Source: JAGOBP01 sp046328575 (lineage in GTDB: Bacteria > Chloroflexota > Anaerolineae > Fen-1058). Taken from it: 64,000 nt of DNA. The notes under the pieces were generated by a model that worked only from the letters and a program-made list of their open reading frames with translations, made no database searches and was not told where the DNA came from. Positions within the stretch are counted from its first letter, which is position 1. Every line of letters begins with the position of its first letter. Position numbers and translations under genes: made by a program. The stretch is from positions 1 through 64,000 of the forward strand of contig JAXLWI010000011.1 in the NCBI GenBank assembly GCA_046328575.1. Reading direction: 5' to 3'. This document shows, piece by piece, positions 9,222 to 18,244 of the stretch.

Positions 9222-10146
9222 CCTCACGCGATCGGCCACTGCGCCCGAACGCATCTTGCAGCGCCTGGATTGGCAGGTGATTCGCCGTCTGGACGGCTTG
9301 CTGCAAGGCGATTATCGCAGCCTGTTTTACGGCTACGGCGTGGACTTCGCCGATCTGCGCGAGTATCAGCCCAACGATGACATTCGCTACATCGATTGGA
9401 ATGTCACGGCGCGCATGAACACGCCCTACATTCGCCAGTACGTTGAAGACCGCGAGATCACTGCGTGGTTTCTGCTCGATCTCAGCCCATCGGTGGACTT
9501 TGGCACGGTGCAGACGCAAATCGTGAAGCGCTCCATGCTGATCGATTTTGTGGCAACGTTATCGCGTTTGCTGACGCGGCATGGCAATCGAGTCGGGGCG
9601 TTGTTTTACAGCGGACGGGTTGATGATGCGCAGCGTCTGCGGCCCGATCGCATCATCCCGGCTCGCGGTGGTCGGTTGCAAGTTCTACGCCTCATTCACG
9701 ATCTGCTGAATCAGCCGCCACTCAAACACGCGCCTTTCACCGATCTATCGCCGTTAATCGATGGCGGTTTGCATCAAATCAAACGCCGCGCGTTAGTCTT
9801 TGTGATTTCGGATTTCATTAGTGCGCCAGGCTGGGAGCGGCGGCTGAATTTGCTCAGTCAACGGCATGAAGTGCTGGCCGTGCGATTGTGGGATCCGCGC
9901 GAGTTGGATTTGCCCGATGTCGGCCCGATTGTGATGGAAGACGCCGAGACGGGCGAGCAACTGTATGTTGATACGCACGATAAAAAGTTCCGCACCCGAT
10001 TTGCCGAAGCGGCTCGACGGCGCGAAGCCGCACTCGGCGAAGCCTTCAAACATGCTGGCGTGCCAGTGCTGTCACTATCCACAGAAGACGATCTTGTGCG
10101 CGCGATCGTGCGCTTTGCCACGTTACGCCGTCAACGTCGAAAGTAA
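9190..10146 (+). CDS. DUF58 domain protein of the MoxR operon
   Basis: 318 residues. The only good start is GTG 9190, which overlaps the MoxR gene by 32 bases. The core DUF58 signature is present: YGYGVDFADLREYQPNDDIR, then DWNVTARMNTPYIRQY, then FLLDLSPSVDFG and a VWA-like fold (FVISDFISAPGWERRL). No membrane segment, so it is cytosolic. DUF58 proteins are standard partners of MoxR ATPases; the biochemical role is not established, and the context suggests an adaptor between MoxR and the membrane VWA proteins encoded next. Confidence 0.9.
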   Translation: MNTSTSASTPSLTRSATAPERILQRLDWQVIRRLDGLLQGDYRSLFYGYGVDFADLREYQPNDDIRYIDWNVTARMNTPYIRQYVEDREITAWFLLDLSPSVDFGTVQTQIVKRSMLIDFVATLSRLLTRHGNRVGALFYSGRVDDAQRLRPDRIIPARGGRLQVLRLIHDLLNQPPLKHAPFTDLSPLIDGGLHQIKRRALVFVISDFISAPGWERRLNLLSQRHEVLAVRLWDPRELDLPDVGPIVMEDAETGEQLYVDTHDKKFRTRFAEAARRREAALGEAFKHAGVPVLSLSTEDDLVRAIVRFATLRRQRRK

Positions 10147-10150
10147 GGTC

Positions 10151-11149
10151 ATGTCCTTCATCTCGCCCGAGTTGTTGATTTTGCTCGTTGCGGTGCCGCT
10201 GCTGATCGTGCTGTATGCCCGTTGGCAGCGCCGACGCCAGCGACTGTTGGCGAACTTCGGCGCATTTGGCCTAGCGCCTAAAGCCGGGCAGGGCGCTCGC
10301 CGCAATGTGCCGGCAGTGCTGTTTCTGATCGCCATTGCTGTTTTGATCATCGCGTTGGCACGGCCGCAGATGACGGTCAGTCTGCCGCGCGTTGGCGGTA
10401 CGGTCATTCTTGCCTTCGATGTGTCCGGTAGCATGGCCGCTGACGATCTCAAGCCGACGCGCATGGAAGCGGCGAAAGTGGCGGCCCGCGATTTTGTGGC
10501 GAAGCAGCCGCGCGGTGTACAGATCGGGGTGGTGGCCTTTAGCGACACTGGTCTGACTGTTCAACCGCCGACCGATGATGAGGATCTGATCCTCGCCACA
10601 ATCGATCGGTTGACGCCCGAACGCGGCACCTCGTTGGCGAACGGCATTCTGATGTCACTGGATGCAATCGCGGCGGGCGATGAACCGCCCACGAACTACT
10701 ATCGCAATGCGACACCGGAGCCGACGCCCACGCCGACCCCCATGCCTAAGGGAACCTACGAACCGGCTGTGATCATCCTGCTAACGGACGGTGAGAATAC
10801 CGTCTCGCCCGATCCGATGGAAGCCGCGCAGCAAGCCATCGATCGCGGGGTGCGCATCTACACCGTCGGCGTCGGCAGCCCCGGGGGCGTTAATTTGAAA
10901 GTCAACGGGTTTACGGTTCGCACCCAACTCGATGAACCGACCTTGAAAAAGATCTCGGAATTGACGGACGGTACTTACTATAACGCCCAAACCGAACAAG
11001 ACTTGCAATCGATTTATCAGAACATTCAACCTGAACTATCGATCAAGCCGGAAAAGATGGAGATCACCTCGATTCTGGCCGGGATAAGTCTCGTGTGTTT
11101 GTTGATCGGCGGAGCGTTGTCGCTGAGTTGGTTCAGCCGCTTGCCGTGA
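10151..11149 (+). CDS. BatA-like membrane VWA-domain protein
   Basis: 332 residues from the ATG at 10151, four bases after the DUF58 stop, with TAAGG just upstream. Two N-terminal membrane segments (about 5-23 and 53-72), a VWA domain with an intact MIDAS motif (DVSGSMAADD, later LLTDGENT), and a C-terminal membrane helix (about 305-325). A short Pro/Thr tract (TPEPTPTPTPMP) interrupts the VWA domain near residue 195. The family (BatA/BatB, aerotolerance-related) binds divalent metal through MIDAS and works with MoxR. Confidence 0.9.
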   Translation: MSFISPELLILLVAVPLLIVLYARWQRRRQRLLANFGAFGLAPKAGQGARRNVPAVLFLIAIAVLIIALARPQMTVSLPRVGGTVILAFDVSGSMAADDLKPTRMEAAKVAARDFVAKQPRGVQIGVVAFSDTGLTVQPPTDDEDLILATIDRLTPERGTSLANGILMSLDAIAAGDEPPTNYYRNATPEPTPTPTPMPKGTYEPAVIILLTDGENTVSPDPMEAAQQAIDRGVRIYTVGVGSPGGVNLKVNGFTVRTQLDEPTLKKISELTDGTYYNAQTEQDLQSIYQNIQPELSIKPEKMEITSILAGISLVCLLIGGALSLSWFSRLP

Positions 11150-11176
11150 TGGCAGCGCGCCGTTGAGGAGGTCGTG

Positions 11177-12274
11177 ATGGATTTGCTGTGGCCGGGATTT
11201 CTCGCGCTACTGGGTTTAATCCCGTTATTGGCGATCATCTACATCTGGATGCTGCGCCGCCGACGTCGTTCAACCGTGCGCTATTCCAGTTTATCGCTAG
11301 TGCGCGCGGCGATGTCAAGCCAATCGCGCTGGAAGCGACACGTGCCGTTCGTGCTCTTTCTGTTGGCGATGACCAGTCTGGTACTTGCCTTGACTCGCCC
11401 GGTGACTGTCGTGAGCGTGCCGACCGATCGCACGACGATCTTACTGTCCATCGACGTATCGCGCAGTATGTGCTCCACCGACATCGATCCCACGCGGTTG
11501 CAAGCGGCACAAGCCGCCGCGCTGTCGTTCATTCAGCGCCAGGGTTCGCGCACTCAGATCGGTGTCGTGGCGTTCTCAGGTTTTGCCGAGATCATTCAGC
11601 CGCCCACCACCGATTCCGAAATGCTGCAGAGCGCCATCGAAAGTCTGGCGACGGGCCGCCGCACCGCGATCGGCAGCGGCATCCTTAAAGCGATTGATGC
11701 TATTGCCGAAATCGATCCGGCGGTAGCGCCCTCAATCACCAGTTCTCGATCTGACCTCGTCGTGACGCCCGTACCGCACGGTGCATACGTGCCGGACATC
11801 ATTGTGCTGCTGACTGATGGTGTGAGTAACGCCGGACCGCTACCGCTTGATGCAGCGCAACAAGCGGCGGATCGCGGGGTGCGCGTGTACACGATCGGTT
11901 TTGGGACGGCCGCCGGATCGCCGTTTCCGCCGTGCGGCCAACGCTTCGTTGGACGTGAGCCGTTCAATGGAGGCGGCGGACAATTCGGTGGAGGTCAGTT
12001 TGGAGGGGGCGGTGGCGGTGGTGGACAGTTCGGCGGCGGCGGTTTTCGACGTGGTATCGATGAAGAGACGTTGAAGCAAGTGGCCGCGTTGACGGGCGGC
12101 GAATACTACTCAGCGGAGAGCGCGGGTGAGTTGAACAACGTCTTTCAGAATCTGCCCACGTATCTGATCACGAAACACGAGACAACCGAGATCAGCGTAG
12201 TGTTGGCAGCTGTCGGGGCTGTGCTGGCGTTAGCGGCGATCATCTTAGCGCAGTTGTGGCAACCGTTGCCGTAA
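11177..12274 (+). CDS. second BatA/BatB-like VWA-domain protein with Gly-rich insert
   Basis: 365 residues. The ATG at 11177 sits 5 bases after GAGGAGG and is preferred over the GTG one codon upstream. Architecture mirrors the previous gene: N-terminal membrane segments, VWA domain with MIDAS (DVSRSMCSTD, LLTDGVSN), C-terminal membrane helix. It differs by a low-complexity insert of Gly, Gln and Phe (GGGQFGGGQF type, about residues 264-292) between the VWA core and the last helix of the domain. The two VWA proteins are tandem paralogues and may form a hetero-oligomer. The operon ends at the hairpin at 12289. Confidence 0.9.
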   Translation: MDLLWPGFLALLGLIPLLAIIYIWMLRRRRRSTVRYSSLSLVRAAMSSQSRWKRHVPFVLFLLAMTSLVLALTRPVTVVSVPTDRTTILLSIDVSRSMCSTDIDPTRLQAAQAAALSFIQRQGSRTQIGVVAFSGFAEIIQPPTTDSEMLQSAIESLATGRRTAIGSGILKAIDAIAEIDPAVAPSITSSRSDLVVTPVPHGAYVPDIIVLLTDGVSNAGPLPLDAAQQAADRGVRVYTIGFGTAAGSPFPPCGQRFVGREPFNGGGGQFGGGQFGGGGGGGGQFGGGGFRRGIDEETLKQVAALTGGEYYSAESAGELNNVFQNLPTYLITKHETTEISVVLAAVGAVLALAAIILAQLWQPLP

Positions 12275-12288
12275 CGAGTTTTTAAAGC

Positions 12289-12324
12289 ACCGCGGCTCGA
12301 TCGGGGACTGGATCGAGCCGCGGT
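12289..12324. terminator. bidirectional hairpin between VWA gene and pckA
   Basis: Perfect 14-bp stem (ACCGCGGCTCGATC and its complement) around an 8-base loop, flanked by AAAG on one side and TTTA on the other. It lies between the convergent genes ending at 12274 and 12346. Confidence 0.8.
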
Positions 12325-12345
12325 TTACGGTGAGTGGTTTCGGTC

Positions 12346-13986
12346 CTAAATCTTCGGCCCAGCCGCGATCACTTCGTCCGGCGTCTGATCTTCGAACTTC
12401 TTCATATTCTCCACAAAGCGGCTGGCTAGTTCCTTATACTTGCGCATGTGTTCGTCTTTGCTCGGCCACGCCTCGGCCGGATCGAGCACGCTGTCCGGTA
12501 CTTCGGGACAATGAAGTGGAACTTCAAATCCGAACACTGGATCGATGCGGTATTGCTCATTCAGCAGCACGCCGCTCAGGGCCGCATTCAACAGCGCGCG
12601 GGTGTACTTGATGCTGATGCGCTTACCGATGCCGTACGGTCCGCCGACCCAGCCGGTATTGACCAGCCAGCAGTTCACGCCATAGTGCTGGATCTTGTGT
12701 TTGAGTAGATCGGCATAGACAGCGGGATGATGCACCATGAACGGACCGCCGAAGCAGGCGCTGAACGTGATCTCCGGTTCATCACGCAAACCCGCCTCTG
12801 TGCCCGCAAGCTTGGCGGTGTAGCCGCTGATGAATTGATACAGGGCTTGATCGGGTGTGAGATGAGCAATCGGTGGCATGACGCCCGACGCATCGCATGT
12901 GAGCAGAATGATGTTCTTAGGCTGCCCGCCGCGCTTCTCGACGATCGCGTTGCCGATGAACTCCAGCGGATACGAGCCACGCGTATTTTCGGTTAGCGAT
13001 TCGTCGTCCAGATCGATCTCGCGCGTCACCGGATTGTAAACGACGTTCTCTAAAATCGTGCCAAAGCGCCGCGTTGTCGCGAAGATTTCAGGCTCGGCGC
13101 TTTCCGATAGATTGATGACCTTAGCGTAACAGCCGCCTTCGAAGTTGAAGATGCCGTTGTCGCTCCAGCCGTGCTCGTCGTCGCCGATCAGGCCACGATT
13201 CGGGTCCGCACTTAACGTCGTCTTGCCAGTGCCAGACAGGCCGAAGAACAAGGCCGCATCGCCGGCTTGGCCGACGTTGGCCGAGCAGTGCATTGGCATT
13301 ACGCCCTTCAGCGGCATCAAGAAGTTCATGACGGTGAAGACCGACTTCTTGATCTCGCCCGCATAAGCCGTATTGCCGATGAGACACACGCGCTGATCGA
13401 AATTCAGCACGATGAACGTGTTGGACGCGGTGCCGTCGATGCCGGGTACGCCCTTGAACGAGGGCAGGGCGATCACGGTGAAGTCGGGCACGTGGCGGCG
13501 ATATTCGAGCGCGGTCTTGGGTACGAGAAACATATTGCGCGCGAACATGCTGTGCCAGGCGTACTCGGTAATGACGCGCACCGGCATTTGATACTCTGGA
13601 TCGGCGCCGACATAGCAGTCCTGTACGAAGAGATCGTGACCTTGCGCAAAGCCCAGTGCGCGCGAATACAATTCGTTGAACTTATCGGTGCTGAACGGGC
13701 GATTGTATTGCCCCCACCAGATGTGGCCGTCGCTGCTCGGCTCGCGCACGATGAATTTGTCGTTGGCCGATCGGCCGGTGTGCTTGCCGGTGTTCACGAC
13801 AATCGCGCCGTGCCGGCTCAACTTGGCTTCGCCGCGAAAGATCATCTCTTCGACTAACGCTTCCGTCGGCAGGTTCCAGTAGACGAGGCCGGTACTGAAA
13901 AAACCGTGATTTTCCAGCCCGTAATCGCTTTTGAGTATGCCAGCCTGCGCGGCGGCGGGTGTAGGAATTTTGAATAGGTTGTTCAT
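12346..13986 (-). CDS. pckA: phosphoenolpyruvate carboxykinase (ATP)
   Basis: 546 residues from the ATG at 13986 with a GACAGGAG site; the in-frame extension to 14019 lacks one. It converts oxaloacetate plus ATP to PEP and CO2, the committing step of gluconeogenesis. The kinase-1a P-loop is visible in GLSGTGKTTLS, followed by the metal and nucleotide motif LIGDDEHGW; NTGKHTGRSANDKF near the N terminus and the Arg-rich substrate region are typical of the ATP-dependent family, as is the length. It lies 68 bases downstream of an aspartate aminotransferase on the same strand, which would supply oxaloacetate. Confidence 0.97.
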   Translation of the reverse strand: MNNLFKIPTPAAAQAGILKSDYGLENHGFFSTGLVYWNLPTEALVEEMIFRGEAKLSRHGAIVVNTGKHTGRSANDKFIVREPSSDGHIWWGQYNRPFSTDKFNELYSRALGFAQGHDLFVQDCYVGADPEYQMPVRVITEYAWHSMFARNMFLVPKTALEYRRHVPDFTVIALPSFKGVPGIDGTASNTFIVLNFDQRVCLIGNTAYAGEIKKSVFTVMNFLMPLKGVMPMHCSANVGQAGDAALFFGLSGTGKTTLSADPNRGLIGDDEHGWSDNGIFNFEGGCYAKVINLSESAEPEIFATTRRFGTILENVVYNPVTREIDLDDESLTENTRGSYPLEFIGNAIVEKRGGQPKNIILLTCDASGVMPPIAHLTPDQALYQFISGYTAKLAGTEAGLRDEPEITFSACFGGPFMVHHPAVYADLLKHKIQHYGVNCWLVNTGWVGGPYGIGKRISIKYTRALLNAALSGVLLNEQYRIDPVFGFEVPLHCPEVPDSVLDPAEAWPSKDEHMRKYKELASRFVENMKKFEDQTPDEVIAAGPKI

Positions 13987-14054
13987 TGAGATCTCCTGTC
14001 CACTAAGTGAAGCGATCAAGCCTCTGCTTCTGCTAAATCGCCTTCATCTATGGA

Positions 14055-15272
14055 CTACATCCAATCCCGCACCAACTTTTTGTCGCCGATGTAGATTTCG
14101 CTCGGCGAATTCGGATCGAGCGCCCAGCGAATACGGGCGATGCCTTCCGTCACATCCTTCACTGTGCCCGCATAACTCAGGCGGATGTGGCCCTCCATGC
14201 CAAAGTCTTTGCCCGGCACCGTCACGACGCGCGCTTTCTTCAGCAGAAAATTGGCTAAGTCTGTCGAGTTGTTGCTGTACGCACGGAAGTCGGGGAGGCA
14301 GTAGAACGTCCCATCGGGCGGCGTACACCGCACGCCGGTGAAGGCGCGGAGTTCGTTCATCATCACTTCGCGATTGTTTTCGATTGTCAGGCGCAGCGCT
14401 TCGACCACGCTCTGCAGTCCGTTTAGCGCGCCTTCGGCCGCGGCTTGCGACACGAGCGCCGTGCACGATGTGATCTGGCCTTGCACCTTGGTCATCACTT
14501 CCACTAATTGCCGATTGGCGATGCACCACCCAATGCGGAAGCCCGTCATGCCGTAGGCTTTGGCGATGCCGTTAACGACGATAATCTTGGTCGACTCGAC
14601 ATCCCGATCGGAGAACCTGTAGGCCGGCGTCCACTTGCGCTTGCCGAAGATCAACTTGTGATAGATATCGTCCATGATCATGTAGATGTTCTTCTTCTCG
14701 CAGAAAGCGACGAGATCGGCGAGGAACGCCTCAGAGAACATGATGCCGGAGGGATTATTCGGACTATTGATGATGATCGCCTTGGTTGAGGACGAAACCG
14801 CGCGCTCGATGTCGGCCAAGCGCGGATGGAAGGTGCCATCTTCCGGTGTCACAATCACGGGGACGCCGCGCACCATCTTGATCATTTCGGGATAACTGAC
14901 CCAGTATGGGGCCAGCACAATCACTTCGTCGCCAGGGTCGATCAGCGAGAAGAAGATGTTGAACAACGACTGCTTGGCGCCAGCGGAAACGATGATGTTT
15001 TCAGGCGCAACCAGTTGATCGTAGTTCTCTTCGGTGTAACGCACGATGGCTTTCTTCAACGTCGGAATGCCATCGGTCGGCGAGTACTTGATGTCGCCGG
15101 TGTTGAGCTTGGCGGCGGCACTCAGCAGTGCCGGAAACGGCGTCTTGTTCTTAGGTTCGCCAATGCCGAGATGAATGACGGACTCGCCACGCTCGCGCAG
15201 TAAGCGCGCCTCTTCATTCATTCTCAGTGTGGGTGACTCTGCGATTGATCTTGCCAGTGAACTGATGCTCAT
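14055..15272 (-). CDS. aspartate aminotransferase-like class I/II aminotransferase
   Basis: 405 residues, ATG with an AGGAGC site 6 bases upstream. PLP-enzyme features: NSPNNPSGIMFS, the Schiff-base Lys in VNGIAKAYGMTGFRIGW, and a C-terminal Arg in GHIRLSYAG. The sequence resembles the subgroup Ib aspartate/prephenate aminotransferases of Bacillus, Thermus and Chloroflexota. Being placed directly upstream of pckA, it would make oxaloacetate from aspartate for PEP synthesis. Substrate preference cannot be fixed from sequence alone. Confidence 0.92.
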   Translation of the reverse strand: MSISSLARSIAESPTLRMNEEARLLRERGESVIHLGIGEPKNKTPFPALLSAAAKLNTGDIKYSPTDGIPTLKKAIVRYTEENYDQLVAPENIIVSAGAKQSLFNIFFSLIDPGDEVIVLAPYWVSYPEMIKMVRGVPVIVTPEDGTFHPRLADIERAVSSSTKAIIINSPNNPSGIMFSEAFLADLVAFCEKKNIYMIMDDIYHKLIFGKRKWTPAYRFSDRDVESTKIIVVNGIAKAYGMTGFRIGWCIANRQLVEVMTKVQGQITSCTALVSQAAAEGALNGLQSVVEALRLTIENNREVMMNELRAFTGVRCTPPDGTFYCLPDFRAYSNNSTDLANFLLKKARVVTVPGKDFGMEGHIRLSYAGTVKDVTEGIARIRWALDPNSPSEIYIGDKKLVRDWM

Positions 15273-15503
15273 ACTCTGCTCCTAAAAAGGTGTAGTGGGG
15301 ATAGGGTCATGAGGCGAAGCGGTTGCGCGTAGACAGTACGCTATGCCGCCGCTCAATAGGTTAAGTCAGGCTAGAAAACTATATAGCATTCAAATTGTGA
15401 AGTCAATCATTCGGGACAAACAGGGGCATTTCGTCAGTAGTCAATGCGTGTCATTCATAATCATCGGCGCTTCACGGCATGCGCGTGTGGTAGAATAATC
15501 GCC

Positions 15504-16067
15504 ATGTGTCGTACAGGTTGGGTGCCCTTTATTGGCAATTGGCGCAGTCGATTATTGCGTGAAGTGCGCGGCAACATTCTGGAAGTTGGGGCGGGAAGTG
15601 GGCCGAATCTCGATCATTATCCGAGCGACGCGCATGTAATAGCGACCGAATTTAACGAAGAGGCGATTCGGTTAGCGCGGCCTCGATCGACCTCTCACAT
15701 CCGATTGGCCTCTGCCGATATCGAGCGTCTAGCCTTCGCCGACGCAACTTTCGACGCGGCCGTGGCTACGCTGGTCTTTTGCAGCGTCGAGCGGCCCGTG
15801 ATTGGCTTTCAGGAAGTGCGTCGTGTACTGAAGCCTGGCGGCAAGTTGTACCTCATCGATCACGTGCGCAGCCACCACGTGTGGTTGGCCAAACTGCAAG
15901 ATCGCCTCAACCCGCGCTGGACGGTGTGGGCGGAAGGCTGCAATCTCAATCGCGATACCGAAGCCAACGTGCGCGCCGCCGGTCTTGAAATTGAACAACT
16001 ACGCGTTGACTTCCTTGGCTTAATCAAAACGATGGTGGCGGTTAATTCTAGAAGTAATGGTCGGTGA
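15504..16067 (+). CDS. class I SAM-dependent methyltransferase
   Basis: 187 residues from the ATG at 15504. A TAGAAT box lies only 8 bases upstream, so the message may be leaderless. Motif I is ILEVGAGSGPN, motif II DATFDAAVATLVFCSV and motif III RVLKPGGKLYLIDHV, a Methyltransf_11 fold. The C-terminal region with NRDTEANVRAAGLEI resembles METTL7 or phospholipid/quinone methyltransferases, but the substrate is not predictable. It overlaps the next gene by 11 bases. Confidence 0.87.
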   Translation: MCRTGWVPFIGNWRSRLLREVRGNILEVGAGSGPNLDHYPSDAHVIATEFNEEAIRLARPRSTSHIRLASADIERLAFADATFDAAVATLVFCSVERPVIGFQEVRRVLKPGGKLYLIDHVRSHHVWLAKLQDRLNPRWTVWAEGCNLNRDTEANVRAAGLEIEQLRVDFLGLIKTMVAVNSRSNGR

Positions 16068-16617
16068 GCAGGCTGTGTTTTTCAGTTTCGGCAAACACTT
16101 CAAATTAACCTTCATTGAACCCCACTCTTTGTTGCTCGAGCATCAACGATGGTCGGCTTTGCTGGATTTATTGGGGCTGTGTGGTGTTGGCGTGCTGCTT
16201 GGTTTAGTCGTGGTGAACAGTCAGGTTTCGAACCCGGTTGATTGGTTAGGGCAAAGAGCGACGGAAGTCATCCGCAACCCGATTGCGGTGTTGTTGTTGA
16301 TGGTGGCAGTTGGGGTGCTTGCCCAGAGCGTGATTCGTAACCTGCGCGTACTCTTGAAAGGTTCGCGGGTGTTGTTTGATGCGTCCACGCATCATGTGTT
16401 CGTCAATGAGCGTCAGGTTGCAGCGTTTCGCGACGTGACGCGTGTTCGCGTTACAAAAGTGAAAGGTCGACACTCGTGGTATTACGAACTGTGTGTCGAT
16501 CTGAAAAATGCACGCTGGCTGGAGATTGATACGCATGGCTGGCCAGCCGACTATGTCGCGGCCGCCAATGCTATAGCCGCTGTTGTGCGGGCGCGCGTCG
16601 AGCAGGATGAGCGATAG
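16057..16617 (+). CDS. hypothetical two-helix membrane protein
   Basis: 186 residues; the ATG overlaps the end of the methyltransferase gene by 11 bases, implying coupled translation. Two predicted membrane helices (about 33-52 and 74-92) are followed by a soluble beta-rich domain of about 90 residues with WYYELCVDLKNARWLEID, reminiscent of PH-like or DUF2244-type membrane-tethered domains. I recognise no family and assign no function. The stop is 6 bases before trmFO. Confidence 0.75.
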   Translation: MVGEQAVFFSFGKHFKLTFIEPHSLLLEHQRWSALLDLLGLCGVGVLLGLVVVNSQVSNPVDWLGQRATEVIRNPIAVLLLMVAVGVLAQSVIRNLRVLLKGSRVLFDASTHHVFVNERQVAAFRDVTRVRVTKVKGRHSWYYELCVDLKNARWLEIDTHGWPADYVAAANAIAAVVRARVEQDER

Positions 16618-16623
16618 GCCATT

Positions 16624-17943
16624 ATGAATCGATTGGTTGTCATTGGCGGCGGATTAGCCGGAACAGAAGCGGCGTGGCAAGCGGCCGAACGCGGCATTGA
16701 TGTGACGTTGTATGAAATGCGGCCGTTGCGCAATACGCCCGCCCACGTTACCGATCAACTCGCCGAGTTGATTTGCTCAAACTCGCTGGGTAGCAACTTG
16801 CCGGATCGTGCATCGGGCCTGCTCAAAGCCGAATTGCGATTACTGAACTCGTTCATCATGCGCTGTGCCGATGAAACCGCGGTGCCGGCCGGTGGTGCGC
16901 TCGCCGTCGATCGCGATCGATTTGCGGCGCTAATTACGGAGCGTATCGCGCAGCATCCGCGCATCACGTTAGTGCGAGAGGAGGTCCAGGCGATCCCCGA
17001 AGGGCCGTGCATTATCGCCAGCGGGCCATTAACCGCCGATAATTTGGCGCGCGATATTGCGCGCTTGACCAGTCAGCAGCATCTGTACTTCTACGACGCC
17101 ATCGCGCCGATCGTCGAAGCCGATTCGATCGACATGACGATCGCGTTTCGGCAGTCCCGGTACGGGCGTGCCGCCGAAGATGAAACGCCCGGTGATTACA
17201 TCAATTGCCCGTTTAATCAGGCTGAATATGAAACTTTCATTGAGGCGCTCATCACCGCTGAACGGATTGAACTGCGCGAGTTCGAACGCGAAGACGCTAA
17301 GTTCTTTGAAGGCTGTTTGCCGATCGAGGTGTTGGCAAAGCGCGGGGTGGAATCGTTGGCCTTCGGGCCGATGCGGCCAATCGGGTTGCGGGATCCGCGC
17401 ACAGGCAAGCGCCCGCACGCGGTTGTTCAATTGCGACAGGATAATCTCGCCGGGACGTTGTATAACATCGTCGGTTTCCAGACGAATCTGAAATGGCCCG
17501 ATCAAAAACGGGTCTTTAGCATGATTCCGGGTCTGGCCAATGCTGAGTTTTTGCGATATGGCATGATGCATCGCAACACATTCATTAACGCGCCGACGTT
17601 GCTCAATGCGACAATGCAATTTCGCGGTCGAGAAGAATTGTTTTTTGCCGGGCAAATCACTGGCGTGGAGGGTTATATCGGCAACGCGGCGACAGGGTTG
17701 GTGGCTGGCTTGAATGCGGTGCGCTTGCTGCGGGATGAGGCGCTGTTGGTGCTGCCGCCGACGACGATGCTGGGCGCACTGTGTCACTACATCACGCACG
17801 CTGAGCCGAAGGACTTTCAGCCGATGAAGGCCAATTTCGGCATTATGCCTGAGCTGCCGAATGCACCGCGCGGCAAACGTGATCGCGCGCGGGCCTACAG
17901 TCAACGAGCGCTGAACGACCTTAAGGGGTTTATGAGTGGCTGA
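16624..17943 (+). CDS. trmFO: tRNA (uracil-54-C5)-methyltransferase, folate/FAD-dependent
   Basis: 439 residues, usual for the family. TrmFO makes ribothymidine at position 54 of tRNA using methylene-tetrahydrofolate and FADH2. The N-terminal dinucleotide fold is MNRLVVIGGGLAGTEAAW; the family blocks LICSNSLGSNLPDRASGLLK, DYINCPFNQAEY (catalytic Cys) and GQITGVEGYIGNAATGLVAG are all present. It belongs to the operon starting with the methyltransferase at 15504. Presence of trmFO rather than TrmA fits a non-proteobacterial host. Confidence 0.97.
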   Translation: MNRLVVIGGGLAGTEAAWQAAERGIDVTLYEMRPLRNTPAHVTDQLAELICSNSLGSNLPDRASGLLKAELRLLNSFIMRCADETAVPAGGALAVDRDRFAALITERIAQHPRITLVREEVQAIPEGPCIIASGPLTADNLARDIARLTSQQHLYFYDAIAPIVEADSIDMTIAFRQSRYGRAAEDETPGDYINCPFNQAEYETFIEALITAERIELREFEREDAKFFEGCLPIEVLAKRGVESLAFGPMRPIGLRDPRTGKRPHAVVQLRQDNLAGTLYNIVGFQTNLKWPDQKRVFSMIPGLANAEFLRYGMMHRNTFINAPTLLNATMQFRGREELFFAGQITGVEGYIGNAATGLVAGLNAVRLLRDEALLVLPPTTMLGALCHYITHAEPKDFQPMKANFGIMPELPNAPRGKRDRARAYSQRALNDLKGFMSG

Positions 17944-18244
17944 TTCGCGTAGACAGTAAAACTACGCCACCAAGTCCAATTTCACTCCTCACCTCTAAAA
18001 CAAATTAAGCTACGCGAACCTTTCGCGGGGTGAGCGTGATGAAGTGTGAATCCAAATAGAACTTCACCAGTTTTAGCGGCCAGCGACGAAAAACAAAATA
18101 TCAGCGACAAGTGGGGCAGTGGTTCATTGACGGGTCTTTTGAGATGTGGCAGTTGATGGTAGACTATGGGGGCAGCCCAGCCAAGTTAGAGTGTATTAGA
18201 CGCACTCGGATTGTTTGGCTGGAGATCACGATATCAAGCACACC
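17944..18244. other. 301-bp intergenic region
   Basis: No gene seen. It contains a hairpin GCGTAG-N9-CTACGC at 17947-17967, which shares the 13-mer CGCGTAGACAGTA with the region at 15326, and a dyad CGCGAA-CCT-TTCGCG at 18013-18027. Near the 3' end a GAGTG/CACTC dyad (about 18189-18207) precedes the histidine kinase start. No T-run follows any of these, so terminator function is uncertain. Confidence 0.4.

Noticed and set aside
13267..13857. 196-codon frame opposite pckA
   Set aside because: Antisense shadow of a highly conserved gene; no start context and no family resemblance.
17029..17904. 291-codon frame opposite trmFO
   Set aside because: Antisense shadow; Gln/His/Arg-rich translation typical of reverse complement of GC-rich coding sequence.
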